From: Vicia villosa
Lineage: Eukaryota > Streptophyta > Magnoliopsida > Fabales > Fabaceae
Direction: 5' to 3'
NCBI RefSeq assembly: GCF_029867415.1
Contig: NC_081186.1
Span: forward strand, 109,556,128-109,620,127
DNA length: 64,000 nucleotides
The notes beneath the pieces are model-generated. The model was not told the origin of the DNA. It saw only the letters and a list, made by a program, of their open reading frames with translations, and ran no database searches. Made by a program: the position numbers and the translations under genes. Every line of letters starts with the position of its first letter. Positions within the stretch are counted from its first letter, which is position 1. Below are positions 12,261 through 23,164 of this stretch, piece after piece.

Positions 12261-13029
12261 TCAAGTACTAGATGGCAAGCTACGCTGACTGACAAAAGGA
12301 ACGTTAGAAGCTATTAACTGCAACGTCAGTAGTCACAGCAAACGCAAGGCTCGAGGTAGTTGGCAAAAGAGTGAAACATTAAATGCAATGCTGTACGGAA
12401 TACGCAAAGCATTAAATGCTCCCAACGGTCATCTTCTCAAAACGCCTATAAATATGAAGTTCTGATGAGAAGCAAGGTTACGAATTTTGGACGCACTTTG
12501 AACGAATTCTGAACTATCTCTGATACTATCTTGCTGTTCACTTCAAAAGCTATCAAACTTCATCTTCAACCTCACTACATTACTGTTGTAATACTTTAGT
12601 GAGTCTAAGCTTAAATCTGTAAGAGAAATATCACAGTCTGTGATTATCGCTTTTAAGAAGCAATTGTAATACTCTTAGAATTTGTTTACATTAAATTGTA
12701 AAGGACTAGAGTGATCGGGTTGTGATCAGTATACTCTAGAGAAGTCTTAGAAGGTCTCTAAGCAGTTGTTCCTAGAGTGATCAAGTTGTGATCAGAAGAC
12801 TCTAGAAGACTTAGAAGTTGTCTAAGTGGAAAACCATTGTAATCTCGTGTGATTAGTGGATTAAATCCTCAGTTGAGGCAAATCACCTTGTATAGGGTGG
12901 ACTGGAGTAGTTTAGTTAACAACGAACCAGGATAAAAATACTTGTGCAAATTATTTTTATCTTACGAGTTTTTTGAAACTACACTTATTCAAACCCCCCC
13001 CCCCTTTCTAAGTGTTTTTCTATCCTTCA
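12261..13029 (+). repeat. Partial copia LTR, duplicate of the 3' LTR
   Basis: This matches 22389-23164, the last two thirds of the downstream 3' LTR, with only a handful of substitutions and a shorter C-run near 13000. Its 5' end is lost in the gap. It is followed by the same non-LTR flank as the 3' LTR and not by a primer-binding site. It is therefore a copy of the 3' LTR together with its flank, not a 5' LTR. Confidence 0.9.
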
Positions 13030-14101
13030 CTAAAGTGGTTGTAATAAATAATTTTTGTTGAGCATAAAACCTATATTATTTATTTCTCTTCAACTAAAAT
13101 AATTGATTTCATTTACATTTTCTATTAATTAATTTTATTTCATTAAAAATAATCTAAATATTTTAACTTCATTTTATAAACTAGTATGAATCACTTTTTT
13201 TTTATTATTTGTCATAATTATTAAAAATAAATCATTTTTAAATATAAATAAAAAATCATTATATTATTAATATAATATTTTAACAAGAAATATAAACAAA
13301 AATTAATATAACATTATATTAATGTACACAACTTATCCTTTCTACATCTTAAATCAAAAAATTAATAAAATAATTCTATTCTTACAAAAATAAAACTAAA
13401 AGTTACATAATTAACAAATAAAATTTATTTCATCCATCAAGAGTATCTTCTCCGTAAGAGTATTGATTTTTCTTCGAAACTTTGCTTTGGACCTTTCTTT
13501 GTGCAATATTGGAAGGATCTACAATTTAAACACAATCAAGGGTCATGACTTAATATATACATATTTAATAATTTATTTAGAACATGCATTTTATTGGTAA
13601 CATTTTGAAGAAGACCAACCATGAAAGTAAGAAAAAAATCCATGAATCAAGAGAACTTCAATCTACTAAACAGATATAATACTACATACAAATTAAAAAC
13701 TGTATTCCTTTTCATACAACCTATATGGTCCAAACACCACTCATAATATAATTCAAAATTTCTTCCAAGAAATGATCTTCATGAATTAGCCATATATCAT
13801 ATAATGAACCGTAATAATTTTATATAAACTAAAGTTATTTGTATCTTTCCATAATATTCATTGACCATATCAATCACTTTTCTATAAAATCCTTCTCTTA
13901 CCGGTTCATAAACCTACTAATAACATTAATATATGAAATATCTTCTATAAAACATCTTCTATAAAACGATTATGAAACTATAAATTCAATATATCAATTG
14001 CCTTCTTAGAATTGGGCAAATAAACTTTAAAGTCATACAATTCAACCTCAAAATGTTACTCTTTTACCGCAAAACTTTATTGAATTTTAAAACGGATCAT
14101 T
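13030..14101. repeat. Duplicated 3' flank of the copia element (copy 1)
   Basis: About 1.07 kb that repeats 23165-24238 nearly base for base. Differences are a few substitutions and small indels, for example ATATAC versus ATATATAC near 13555. The shared segment stops abruptly after AACGGATCATT, where an LTR end begins. No gene recognised inside. Confidence 0.9.
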
Positions 14102-14107
14102 CCGTGG

Positions 14108-14236
14108 GGGTGGACTGGAGTAGTTTAGTTAACAACGAACCAGGATAAAAATAACTGTGCAAATTGTTTTTATCATTCAAGTTTTTAAACTACACTTATT
14201 CAAACCCCCCCTTTCTAAGTGTTTTTCTATCCTTCT
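14108..14236 (+). repeat. 3'-terminal fragment of the copia 5' LTR
   Basis: It matches only the last ~130 bp of the LTR (GGGTGGACTGG ... CTATCCTTC) and is directly followed by the primer-binding site. It therefore stands where the 5' LTR should be. It differs from the 3' LTR at roughly nine of about 125 positions, far more than the 12261-13029 copy does. The rest of this LTR is absent. Confidence 0.85.
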
Positions 14237-14238
14237 AT

Positions 14239-14258
14239 TGGTATCAGAGCGCCGGTTC
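14239..14258 (+). promoter_or_regulatory. Primer-binding site (initiator tRNA-Met)
   Basis: TGGTATCAGAGCGCCGGTTC starts two bases after the LTR end. Its first twelve bases are the usual complement of the 3' end of plant initiator tRNA-Met, the minus-strand primer of Ty1/copia elements. Confidence 0.92.
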
Positions 14259-14322
14259 TAAGGTGCAAGCACTTAACCGTGTTTAGAAAAGATTCAGGAA
14301 GAGAAAAACGCTTTAGTAAAAG

Positions 14323-16260
14323 ATGGCTGGTGAAATTCCAACAAATACATCTGCATCTACATCTGGCTCTACTGAGCAATACAATGGTAATGGTAACAAT
14401 GGTTATACTAGACCACCAGTATTTGATGGTGAAAACTTTGAATACTGGAAAGATAAACTGGAAAGTTACTTTCTTGGTCTAGATGGTGAATTATGGGATC
14501 TTCTGATGGATGGTTACAAACATCCAGTGAAAGCCAGTGGCGTAAGGCTTACAAGGCAAGAAATGGATGATGATCAGAAGAAGCTTTTCAAGAATCATCA
14601 TAAATGTAGGACTGTTTTGCTGAATGCTATCTCTCATGCTGAGTATGAGAAGATATCTAACAGGGAAACTGCCCATGATATATATGAGTCATTGAAAATG
14701 ACCCATGAGGGAAATGCTCAAGTCAAGGAGACTAAAGCTCTTGCTCTAATCCAGAAATATGAAGCCTTCAAGATGGAGGATGATGAAGATATTGAGAAGA
14801 TGTTCTCAAGATTTCAAACTCTAACTGCTGGATTGAGAGTTCTGGATAAAGGCTACACCAAGGCTGATCATGTAAAAAAGATCATCAGAAGCTTGCCCAG
14901 AAGATGGGGCCCAATGGTGACTGCATTCAAGATTGCAAAGAATCTGAATGAAGTTTCTTTGGAAGAGCTGATCAGTGCCCTGAGGAGTCATGAGATTGAA
15001 CTTGACGCAAATGAACCTCAGAAGAAAGGTAAGTCTATTGCATTAAAATCTAATTTTAAAAAATGCACTAACGCTTTTCAGGCTGAAGAAGAAGATTCTG
15101 AAGAATCAGAATCAGAAGAAGAAGAAGAAGAAGAAGATGAACTGTCCATGATTTCCAGAAGAGTCAATCAACTCTGGAAAAGCAAGCAAAGGAGGTTCAG
15201 GAGCTTCAAAAGCTCAAAGAAGCCTGAAAGAGGAGAATCTTCTGGAGGCAGAAGAAATGACAAGAAAAAGGTCGTGTGCTATGAATGCAATGAGCCAGGA
15301 CACTTCAAAAGTGAGTGCCCAAAACTTCAGAAGGAAAATCCTAAGAAGAAATTTCATAAGAAGAAAGGTCTTATGGCAACATGGGATGATTCAGAATCAG
15401 AATCAGAATCTGAAGTTGAGCAGGCAAAACTGGCACTAATGGCCACAATGGATGACGGATCAGAATCTACATCAGAATCAGATTCTGAAGAGGTATTTTC
15501 TGAACTATCTAGAGAAGAGTTAGTTTCCAGTCTAACAGAACTTCTGGAACTCAAGTCTCAGATTAGTATCAAATACAAGAAGCTGAAAAAGCTATTTGAA
15601 TTTGAAACTAAGAAGCTTGAAGTGGAGAATTCTGAACTGAAGGAAAAAGTTTTAAATTTATCCAAAAATACTGGATCTCCTTCTGTCTCTGAAAAATCTA
15701 CTCCAAGTCTGAACAATATTCTGAAAGAATATGACTTAAGTTTCAGAAAGTTTTTATCTAGAAGTATTGGCAGAAGTCAACTTGCTTCTATGATATATGC
15801 TGTGTCAGGAAACAAAAGAGCTGGCATTGGTTATGAGGGTGAAATCCCATACAAGCTTGAATCTGTGGATGATATGAAAATATCATACAAGCCTCTGTAT
15901 AACCAATTTAAATTTGGCCACTCCCATGATATTAGGCACACATCACATGCTCAAAGCTTTCACATAACACACACCAAGAAGCATGTGACAAAACCTAAGA
16001 AATATCATGGAACTCAGAACATAAACTATCATTCTGTTCCTCCTATTTCATATAATGCTAAACCCAAGTTCAATCAGAACTTGAGGAAAACTAACAAGAA
16101 AGGACCCAAGAAGATGTGGGTACCTAAGGAAAAGATTATTCCTATTGCAGATATCCTTGGCTGCAAAGAAGGAAAAGCACAACATGTCATGGTACCTGGA
16201 CTCTGGATGCTCGCGACACATGACAGGAAGAAGGTCTATGTTCCAAGACCTGGTGCTTAA
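14323..16260 (+). CDS. gag: Copia Gag polyprotein
   Basis: A 645-codon frame starting at ATG 84 bp after the primer-binding site. It encodes the capsid/nucleocapsid protein that packages the element RNA into virus-like particles. Residues ~25-60 form the N-terminal gag segment ([16 protein letters not shown]). Residues ~110-225 match the UBN2 gag domain, with WGPMVTAFK and a LRSHEIEL end. A Glu/Ser-rich acidic tract lies at ~250-275. A CCHC zinc knuckle ([14 protein letters not shown]) spans residues 319-332. A Glu/Leu/Lys coiled-coil region follows at ~400-450. The frame then runs about 115 bp past the start of the pol frame and ends with residues that are out-of-frame protease coding. Gag and pol are in different frames, offset by one base. 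Complete and apparently functional; only the gag/pol join is uncertain. Confidence 0.92.
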   Translation: MAGEIPTNTSASTSGSTEQYNGNGNNGYTRPPVFDGENFEYWKDKLESYFLGLDGELWDLLMDGYKHPVKASGVRLTRQEMDDDQKKLFKNHHKCRTVLLNAISHAEYEKISNRETAHDIYESLKMTHEGNAQVKETKALALIQKYEAFKMEDDEDIEKMFSRFQTLTAGLRVLDKGYTKADHVKKIIRSLPRRWGPMVTAFKIAKNLNEVSLEELISALRSHEIELDANEPQKKGKSIALKSNFKKCTNAFQAEEEDSEESESEEEEEEEDELSMISRRVNQLWKSKQRRFRSFKSSKKPERGESSGGRRNDKKKVVCYECNEPGHFKSECPKLQKENPKKKFHKKKGLMATWDDSESESESEVEQAKLALMATMDDGSESTSESDSEEVFSELSREELVSSLTELLELKSQISIKYKKLKKLFEFETKKLEVENSELKEKVLNLSKNTGSPSVSEKSTPSLNNILKEYDLSFRKFLSRSIGRSQLASMIYAVSGNKRAGIGYEGEIPYKLESVDDMKISYKPLYNQFKFGHSHDIRHTSHAQSFHITHTKKHVTKPKKYHGTQNINYHSVPPISYNAKPKFNQNLRKTNKKGPKKMWVPKEKIIPIADILGCKEGKAQHVMVPGLWMLATHDRKKVYVPRPGA

Positions 16261-19200
16261 ATCTGCTGGAGAAGTGAAGTTTGGAGGAGATCAGAAGGGC
16301 AAAATTATTGGCTCAGGAACTATAAAGTCTGGTAACTCTCCTTCTATTTCTAATGTTCTTCTAGTAGATGGATTAGCTCATAACTTATTGTCCATAAGTC
16401 AATTAAGTGACAATGGTTATGACATAATCTTTAATCAAAAGTCTTGCAAGGCTATAAGTCAGAAGGATGGCTCAATCCTATTTACAGGCAAGAGAAAGAA
16501 CAACATTTATAAGACAGATCTTCAGGATCCTAAGAATCAGAAGGTGACTTTTCTTATGTCTGTTTCTGAAGAGCAATGGGTCTGGCACAAAAGATTAGGA
16601 CATGCTAGTTTGAGAAAGATTTCTCAGATTAACAAACTAAATCTTGTCAGAGGACTCCCTAATCTGAAATACAAATCAGATGCTCTTTGTGAAGCATGTC
16701 AGAAGGGCAAGTTCTCCAAACCTGCATTCAAGTCTAAGAATGTTGTCTCTTCCTCAAGGCCGTTAGAACTTTTGCACATTGATCTGTTTGGCCCAGTCAA
16801 AACAGCATCTGTCAAAGGGAAGAAATATGGATTAGTCATCGTTGATGATTATAGCTGCTGGACATGGGTAAAGTTCTTGAAACACAAGGATGAGTCTCAT
16901 TCAGTGTTCTTTGAATTCTGCACTCAGACCCAAACTGAGAAGGAGTGTAAAATCATAAAGGTCAGAAGTGATCATGGTGGTGAATTTGAGAACAAATTCT
17001 TTGAGGAGTTCTTCAAAGAAAATGGTATTGCCCATGATTTCTCTTGTCCTAGAACTCCACAACAAAATGGAGTTGTAGAACGAAAGAATAGGACTCTACA
17101 AGAAATGGCCAGAACCATGATCAACGAAACCAATATGGCTAAGCACTTCTGGGCAGAAGCAATAAACACTGCATGTTATATTCAGAATAGAATCTCTATA
17201 AGACCTATTCTAAATAAGACTCCTTATGAATTGTGGAAGAACAGAAAGCCCAACATTTCATATTTTAATCATTTTGGATGTGTTTGTTTTATTCTGAACA
17301 CTAAAGATCATCTTGGTAAGTTTGATTCTAAGGCACAAAAGTGTTTCCTTCTTGGATATTCTGAACGCTCTAAAGGCTACAGAGTATACAATACTGAAAC
17401 ATTGGTTGTAGAAGAATCAATCAATATCAGGTTTGATGATAAGCTTGGTCTTGAAAAGCCAAAGCAGTTTGAAAATTTTGCAGATATTGATATTGATATC
17501 TCAGAAGTTGAAGAACCAAGAAGAAAAGTTTCAGAAGCTGAAAACCAAAGCAGCAAAGAATCAGAAGATCAAGTTGCTGCATCCTTGGAAAATCTGAGAA
17601 TTTCTGAAGAACCAACTATCAGAAGGTCATCTAGACTCACATCTGCTCACTCAGAAGATGTCATTATTGGAAAGAAAGATGATCCTATCAGAACAAGAGC
17701 ATTCCTCAAGAACAATGATGAATGTCAATTAGGTCTGGTTTCTCTGATCGAGCCAACTTATGTTGATCAAGCTCTAGAAGATACAGACTGGATAATTTCC
17801 ATGCAAGAAGAGTTAAATCAGTTTACAAGGAATGATGTTTGGGATCTTGTTCCAAGACCTAAAGGATTCAATATTATAGGAACAAAATGGGTTTTCAGAA
17901 ACAAGCTGAGTGAGAAAGGTGAAGTGGTAAGAAACAAAGCCAGACTGGTGGCTCAGGGTTATAGTCAGCAAGAAGGGATTGACTATACAGAAACCTTTGC
18001 ACCAGTGGCCAGGTTAGAATCTATTCGTCTATTAATTTCTTTTGCCACTCAACACAACATCACTCTTTATCAAATGGATGTTAAGGGTGCCTTCTTAAAT
18101 GGTTACATAGATGAAGAAGTTTATGTCCATCAACCTCCTGGTTTTGAAGACTCCATGTCTCCAAATCATGTTTTTAAATTAAAGAAACCATTATACGGAT
18201 TGAAACAAGCTCCTAGAGCTTGGTATGAACGTTTGAGTTCTTTCCTTCTGGAAAATGGTTTCACTAGAGGAAAAGTGGACACTACTCTCTTCTGTAAAAC
18301 ATTTAAAAAGGATATTTTAATTTGTCAAATATATGTTGATGATATTATCTTTGGAACATCTAATGCTACACTTGGAAAGGAGTTTGCTGAGTCTATGCAG
18401 GCTGAGTTTGAGATGAGCAGGATGGGTGAACTCAAGTATTTCCTTGGGATTCAAATCAATCAAACATCAGAAGGAATGTATGTTCATCAAACCAAGTATG
18501 TGAAAGAACTTCTGAAGAAGTTTAATCTTTCTGACTGCAAAGAAGCCAAAACTCCTATGCATCCAACATGCATACTAGGTAAGGATGAGGTAAGTAAGAA
18601 GGTAGATCAGAAGTTGTACAGAGGTATGATTGGATCTCTTCTATATTTAACTGCTTCTAGACCTGACATTCTGTTCAGTGTTTGTTTGTGTGCTAGATTC
18701 CAATCAGATCCTAGAGAATCTCACTTAACTGCTGTTAAGAGAATTCTAAGGTATTTGAAAGGTACTACTAATGTTGGTTTAGTCTACAGAATATCTGAAG
18801 AATACAACTTAGTAGGATTCTGTGATGCTGACTATGCTGGAGATAGAATTGAAAGGAAGAGTACTTCTGGAAGTTGTCAATTTCTTGGAAGTCACCTAAT
18901 CTCCTGGTACAGCAAGAAGCAAGCAACCATTGCTCTTTCAACAACAGAAGCAGAATATGTTGCTGCTGCTGGTTGTAGCACACAAATGCTCTGGATGAAA
19001 AGTCAGTTAGAAGATTATCAAATATTTGAGAATAACATTCCTATCTTCTGTGATAATACTTCTGCTATATGTTTATCTAAGAATCCTATCTTACATTCAA
19101 AAGCTAAACACATTGAGATTAAACATCATTTCATAAGGGACTATGTTCAGAAGGGTGTTTTATCTTTAAACTTTGTGGATACAGACCATCAGTGGGCTGA

Positions 19201-19279
19201 TATCTTTACAAAACCCCTGGCTGAAGATAGGTTTAAGTTCATTCTGAAGAATATCAGTATGGATTTATGCCCAGAATGA
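16145..19279 (+). CDS. pol: Copia Pol polyprotein (PR-IN-RT-RH)
   Basis: An open frame of 1044 codons overlapping the end of gag by 116 bp, in the +1 frame relative to gag. The first codon given is TTG, so expression should come from the gag transcript by a frame change, not from a separate start. Numbering from there: aspartic protease [13 protein letters not shown] with catalytic D19; GAG-pre-integrase HKRLGHAS at ~148; integrase core D213, D276, E312 with the exact 35-residue spacing; a copia linker with [13 protein letters not shown] arginines; RT from ~550 ([29 protein letters not shown]) with the YVDD box at 730-733; RNase H with DADYAGD, STTEAEY and DNTSAI. It ends with the usual DIFTKPL motif. 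All catalytic residues I can check are present. Confidence 0.93.
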   Translation: MQISLAAKKEKHNMSWYLDSGCSRHMTGRRSMFQDLVLKSAGEVKFGGDQKGKIIGSGTIKSGNSPSISNVLLVDGLAHNLLSISQLSDNGYDIIFNQKSCKAISQKDGSILFTGKRKNNIYKTDLQDPKNQKVTFLMSVSEEQWVWHKRLGHASLRKISQINKLNLVRGLPNLKYKSDALCEACQKGKFSKPAFKSKNVVSSSRPLELLHIDLFGPVKTASVKGKKYGLVIVDDYSCWTWVKFLKHKDESHSVFFEFCTQTQTEKECKIIKVRSDHGGEFENKFFEEFFKENGIAHDFSCPRTPQQNGVVERKNRTLQEMARTMINETNMAKHFWAEAINTACYIQNRISIRPILNKTPYELWKNRKPNISYFNHFGCVCFILNTKDHLGKFDSKAQKCFLLGYSERSKGYRVYNTETLVVEESINIRFDDKLGLEKPKQFENFADIDIDISEVEEPRRKVSEAENQSSKESEDQVAASLENLRISEEPTIRRSSRLTSAHSEDVIIGKKDDPIRTRAFLKNNDECQLGLVSLIEPTYVDQALEDTDWIISMQEELNQFTRNDVWDLVPRPKGFNIIGTKWVFRNKLSEKGEVVRNKARLVAQGYSQQEGIDYTETFAPVARLESIRLLISFATQHNITLYQMDVKGAFLNGYIDEEVYVHQPPGFEDSMSPNHVFKLKKPLYGLKQAPRAWYERLSSFLLENGFTRGKVDTTLFCKTFKKDILICQIYVDDIIFGTSNATLGKEFAESMQAEFEMSRMGELKYFLGIQINQTSEGMYVHQTKYVKELLKKFNLSDCKEAKTPMHPTCILGKDEVSKKVDQKLYRGMIGSLLYLTASRPDILFSVCLCARFQSDPRESHLTAVKRILRYLKGTTNVGLVYRISEEYNLVGFCDADYAGDRIERKSTSGSCQFLGSHLISWYSKKQATIALSTTEAEYVAAAGCSTQMLWMKSQLEDYQIFENNIPIFCDNTSAICLSKNPILHSKAKHIEIKHHFIRDYVQKGVLSLNFVDTDHQWADIFTKPLAEDRFKFILKNISMDLCPE

Positions 19280-19463
19280 GAAGATGAGAAAATCTTATGT
19301 ATGGCTATCTTCTGAAATGAGATTGGATTATTGTTTTATAAGAAGTTCTGATCTTAAATCAATTAGAAGTAGTGACTCGTTTATTACTAACGTTTCATTG
19401 TCTAAGTTGATTCAGAATATCTTTTAAAGTAAATACAGCTGTATCTAGCTTTCCAGATGGTAA

Positions 19464-19674
19464 CACGTGTCTACCCTATTTGGACAAGCATGCGTGCAGT
19501 TGAGGAGGCGCCTTTCCTAGGTAACTGTTATATCACTTCATTTGTCATAATTTCTCTCTCCTCGTGTCACGTAACATTAAATGCTATTCATCATTTCAGT
19601 TTATTTTTTTTATATTCTTCAAACGCTTCTTTTCCCTCTTATATTTCTCTTTCTTGCATTCAGTTTCCTTTTTG

Positions 19675-19720
<46 letters not shown>

Positions 19721-19740
19721 ATTCATATCATAAACCCTAG
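19464..19740 (+). promoter_or_regulatory. Gene-like leader before the extra ORF
   Basis: Between the end of pol and the extra ORF lie a G-box core CACGTG (19464-19469), a CT dinucleotide tract (19678-19716) and an AAACCCTA telo-box (from 19732), 27 bases before an ATG. These are common in plant gene promoters and 5' leaders. Their presence suggests a separate transcription start or a captured gene; no experiment is implied. Confidence 0.4.
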
Positions 19741-19766
19741 CGGTTCTCACTATCTGCAAAGTCACC

Positions 19767-20718
19767 ATGAATCCTTCGTCAAGCTCACCAAATCAAGAAA
19801 CTGACCGCAAACAAAAGAGAATGGCATCTGATGAACCTGAAAACAAACCAAAAAGGGTAAGGATCACCTACGATCCTCTCAAGGTGAATCCTTTTGAAGC
19901 TATGATGTCTGGAAACTACTCTAGACGTGTGTATCAACCCCTTGAAGGTATCCCTGAATCACCTCCCTCTTCACAGACCTCCACCACCTCTTCTTTTTTC
20001 TTTCACCTCTCTGGAACCACCATCTTCACCATCTGATATCCTTTCTCCCTCTACCCATCTCACAGATATCTCCTCACTGCTCTCACACCCTTTTCCCACC
20101 AGAACACCTAACCCCTACAGTTTTGTGTTTCCTGACTCCAGATTCACAGTCAACCCTCCTACACCTACCACTCATGCTTATCTAGAGCTTTTACACTCAG
20201 ATGTAAATAGCTGGTTGGAGATTCTGGGTGCTGCTCACCTTAATCATCTGGATGAGTACGCTACCTGCAACCTCTGGGACACCTTTCTCCAGGATTTTCT
20301 GGTTAGGGCTACGGATGTCCAGAGAAGGATCATGACTGAAGCACCTGGTGCTCGTGGTCTTCTCTTGGAAGTTGGTGAAAGCAGCTATCACCATCTCATC
20401 AGGAACAGAAGAGTTCTTGAAGAGAGGATACCTGCAGATGAGATGGAAGAAGGAAACCCCTGCATAGACATTGTGGTATGGAGACCAAGGTTTCCAGTGT
20501 TGACTGGAGATTTTCAATGGCTGTTCCATTGGTTCAGAATGAACCCTTCTGAAAGCGCTCCTCACATGGTCTTTCCAGAAGTGGTTTATCCTGCAGAAGT
20601 TGCTGGTCCAATTCCTCCAACAAACCTTGCAGCTATTCTTCAGGCATTGGAAGTTGGAGCTTCTGTGTTGCCCGAGCCAGAATATGCTGAGGCTGAAGAC
20701 CTTCCAGAAGATCACTGA
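19767..20718 (+). pseudogene. Extra 3' ORF in env-like position, frameshifted
   Basis: Two overlapping frames read as one interrupted gene. Frame one starts at ATG 19767 with a Ser/Pro/Lys-rich N-terminus (NPSSSSPNQ, KPKRVRITYDPLKVNPFEAMM) and runs to 20036. The second frame, offset by one base, stays open to a stop at 20716-20718. The switch is best placed near the T-run at 19993-20000. The second part is more globular (SWLEILGAAHLNHLDEY, WDTFLQDFLVRATDVQRRIM, FQWLFHWFRMNPSE). SIRE-lineage elements carry an env-like ORF here. However, I see no signal peptide, transmembrane segment or coiled coil typical of an envelope protein. Function unknown: a diverged env-like ORF or a captured gene. Intact length would be roughly 315 residues. 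Confidence 0.6.
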
Positions 20719-21475
20719 CCGGATTCATGACATACTGGCGCAGATTTTGTCTAGGCTAGGGTCATAGTCTTTAGTCTTTGTAGTTTTCTTTGGTTGCTAC
20801 ATCTGCTTATTCAGCATACATCTTTTGTAATTCTGTTGGTTTAATCAATGAAAAGCTTTTTCTGCATAACTCTTGTACTTCTGCTTATTTTATCAATGAC
20901 TATTTTGTTCTCTTTCCATTTGTCCTGTGGTTACATCTGAATCTTTTACATCCTTTTTGATGTTATGACAAAAAGGGGGAGAAATAGTGATAAATGATTT
21001 GATTTATATTAGCAGTTGCTGGGAAGAAAGCCCCCACATTACTAACAGAAGCTGCAAGCTTCATATGTTTCTAAGTTGTTTTGCAGGATTGAAAGCTCAA
21101 CATTAGAAGCAAAATCATGAGGAATCGCAAATTCTGTAAAAGGAATATGCTCATGGAAACTAAAGCAAGCTGAGTGCTATGAAGCTTCAGAATCAGAAGC
21201 AGGAAGAAAGAAGTGTGATGATATTCTGATAGAATATGCATTAACTTATTTTCTGTCCTTAACATGTTCTGATAATCCTATATCTTATCATATATAATCT
21301 GATGCATTGTGTATGTTCTGATATATATATGTGATAAGTTATGATTTATTCATGCTACAACTTTTGTTGTGGAGTTTGTTCTGTAACATTTCAGAATGTA
21401 GAAGATGTTCTGATGATGCTCAAGTACATTCAACAATGTTCTGATACAATCTAGCATGGAATAATTCAAGAAGAA
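20719..21475 (+). other. Copia 3' non-coding tract, first part
   Basis: No ORF supported. Contains a first polypurine-like box (ACAAAAAGGGGGAGAAA at about 20968-20984), well upstream of the true tract, and many AGAAG/TTCTGA words. SIRE-type elements commonly have such a purine box upstream of their 3' region. Confidence 0.6.
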
Positions 21476-21745
21476 ATTCAAGCTCTGAAGCTGTCCGCTG
21501 GAAGCAAGAATCAGAAGTTGTGAATGTTCCGAAGATCAAAGAAATTCAAGTTCTGAAGCTGTTCGATGGAAGCATGAATCAGAAGCTGTGAATGTTCCGA
21601 GGATTAAAGAAATTCAATGTTCTGAAGCTGTCCGATGGAAGCAGGAATCAGAAGCTGTGAATGTTCTGAGGATCTAAAGAAATTCAATGTTCTGAAGCTG
21701 TCCTATGGAAGCAGAAATCAGAAGCAGTGAATGTTCTGAAGTTCA
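21476..21745 (+). repeat. 68-bp minisatellite (x4) in copia 3' tract
   Basis: Four tandem units of about 68 bp, each starting ATTCAA(G/T)(G)TTCTGAAGC and containing GAATCAGAAG and GTGAATGTTC. Units differ at several positions, and the last is partly diverged. Confidence 0.88.
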
Positions 21746-21814
21746 AGCATATGTGAACGTCTCTACTGAAATACTCAGGGAAGTCTTTTATTTATAAAAT
21801 TCTTCTAGTATTAA

Positions 21815-21870
21815 TTTCAGGGGGAGATTACTCATCTCAGGGGGAGATTGTTAATCTCAGGGGGAGACAC
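21815..21870 (+). repeat. 20-bp repeat of AGGGGGAGA boxes (x3)
   Basis: Three boxes at 21819, 21839 and 21859 with a strict 20-base period (TCTCAGGGGGAGATT-type units). Each resembles the polypurine tract that lies 120 bp further on. Confidence 0.9.
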
Positions 21871-21975
21871 ATTCACATTATGTTTATATGCTTATGCTAT
21901 AACTGTGTAATTGTCTTTTGCCGTCTGTTATTCTGATTGCAAATTCATATCATTTATATATGTTTTTGTCATCAT

Positions 21976-21990
21976 AAAAAAGGGGGAGAT
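21976..21990 (+). promoter_or_regulatory. Polypurine tract of the copia element
   Basis: AAAAAAGGGGGAGAT directly precedes the TGTTAG start of the 3' LTR. This is the expected RNase H-resistant primer for plus-strand synthesis. Confidence 0.9.
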
Positions 21991-23164
21991 TGTTAGAACA
22001 AGAATTGTTCTGATCAATAATCTTAGTTTTGATGATAACAATGTATATGAATTTTGCTCAAGATAATGTGGTACTCTAATCCTATGCAATTTCCTTTTCA
22101 GGAAATATATAAAGAGTATGCACAAATCAGCGCTAAGAAGCTTTGACTCAGAAGGTTCAGTATGCAACTTCAGCACATGGTCTGGCAAGACATCAGAAGA
22201 TGGTCAAGCAGAATCAGAACATGGTCTATTAGAAGCATCAGAAGAACTTGAGTTCAGAAGCAGAAGCACTGAAGTCATGGAATCACGCTCAGAAGCATAT
22301 CAAGATCAGAAGATCAGAAGATGCTCTGCACCAAGCTGTTTGTACTCTGATGATATTCAACGTAGTATTTACAAAGAACAAATCAGAATCAAGTACTAGA
22401 TGGCAAGCTACGCTGACTGACAAAAGGAACGTTAGAAGCTATTAACTGCAACGTCAGTAGTCACAACAAACGCAAGGCTCGAGGTAGTTGACAAAAGAGT
22501 GAAACATTAAATGCAATGCTGTACGGAATACGCAAAGCATTAAATGCTCCCAACGGTCATCTTCTCAAAACGCCTATAAATATGAAGTTCTGATGAGAAG
22601 CAAGGTTACGAATTTTGGACGCACTTTGAACGAATTCTGAACTATCTCTGATACTATCTTGCTGTTCACTTCAAAAGCTATCAAACTTCATCTTCAACCT
22701 CACTACATTACTGTTGTAATACTTTAGTGAGTCTAAGCTTAAATCTGTAAGAGAAATATCACAGTCTGTGATTATCGCTTTTAAGAAGCAATTGTAATAC
22801 TCTTAGAATTTGTTTACATTAAATTGTAAAGGACTAGAGTGATCGGGTTGTGATCAGTATACTCTAGAGAAGTCTTAGAAGGTCTCTAAGCAGTTGTTCC
22901 TAGAGTGATCAAGTTGTGATAAGAAGACTCTAGAAGACTTAGAGGTTGTCTAAGTGGAAAACCATTGTAATCTCGTGTGATTAGTGGATTAAATCCTCAG
23001 TTGAGGTAAATCACCTTGTATAGGGTGGACTGGAGTAGTTTAGTTAACAACGAACCAGGATAAAAATACTTGTGCAAATTATTTTTATCTTACGAGTTTT
23101 TTGAAACTACACTTATTCAACCCCCCCCCCCCCCCCCCCTTTCTAAGTGTTTTTCTATCCTTCA
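21991..23164 (+). repeat. 3' LTR of the copia element
   Basis: 1174 bp, starting TGTTAGAACAAG and ending CTATCCTTCA (TG...CA). Contains a TATA-like CCTATAAATATG near 22572, which is the probable promoter, and a long C-run near 23120-23139. The downstream flank begins CTAAAG. The last two thirds are duplicated at 12261-13029. Confidence 0.92.

Larger units (their letters stand above)
14108..23164 (+). mobile_element. SIRE/Maximus-type Ty1/copia retrotransposon
   Basis: Order of parts: truncated 5' LTR, primer-binding site, gag, pol (protease, integrase, RT, RNase H in copia order), an extra broken ORF, a long non-coding tract with tandem repeats and several AGGGGGAGA boxes, polypurine tract, and a 3' LTR. 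The large gag with acidic and coiled-coil parts, the long 3' tract with repeated purine boxes and the LTR beginning TGTTAGAACAAGAATTGTTC are typical of the SIRE/Maximus lineage of legumes. Pol is open throughout, so the copy is fairly young, but the 5' LTR is incomplete and the extra ORF is broken. Right flank after the LTR starts CTAAAG; the left target duplication cannot be checked. Confidence 0.9.

Noticed and set aside
12058..12264. Minus-strand frame running through the undetermined bases
   Set aside because: Half of it is N; there is no evidence of coding.
14239..14258. tRNA gene at the tRNA-complementary sequences (also 25740, 46627, 57657)
   Set aside because: Only 12-20 bases complementary to tRNA 3' ends right after LTRs. 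They are primer-binding sites, not tRNA genes.
20197..20715. 172-codon minus-strand frame opposite the extra copia ORF
   Set aside because: It is the antisense shadow of a better frame with coherent composition on the plus strand.
21476..21745. CRISPR-like array
   Set aside because: The 68-bp units are directly adjacent with no unique spacers, in a plant retrotransposon; it is a minisatellite.
23120..23139. Long C-runs in the copia LTR copies and at 33775 as regulatory elements
   Set aside because: Run lengths differ between otherwise near-identical copies and are prone to slippage and sequencing error; no function supported.
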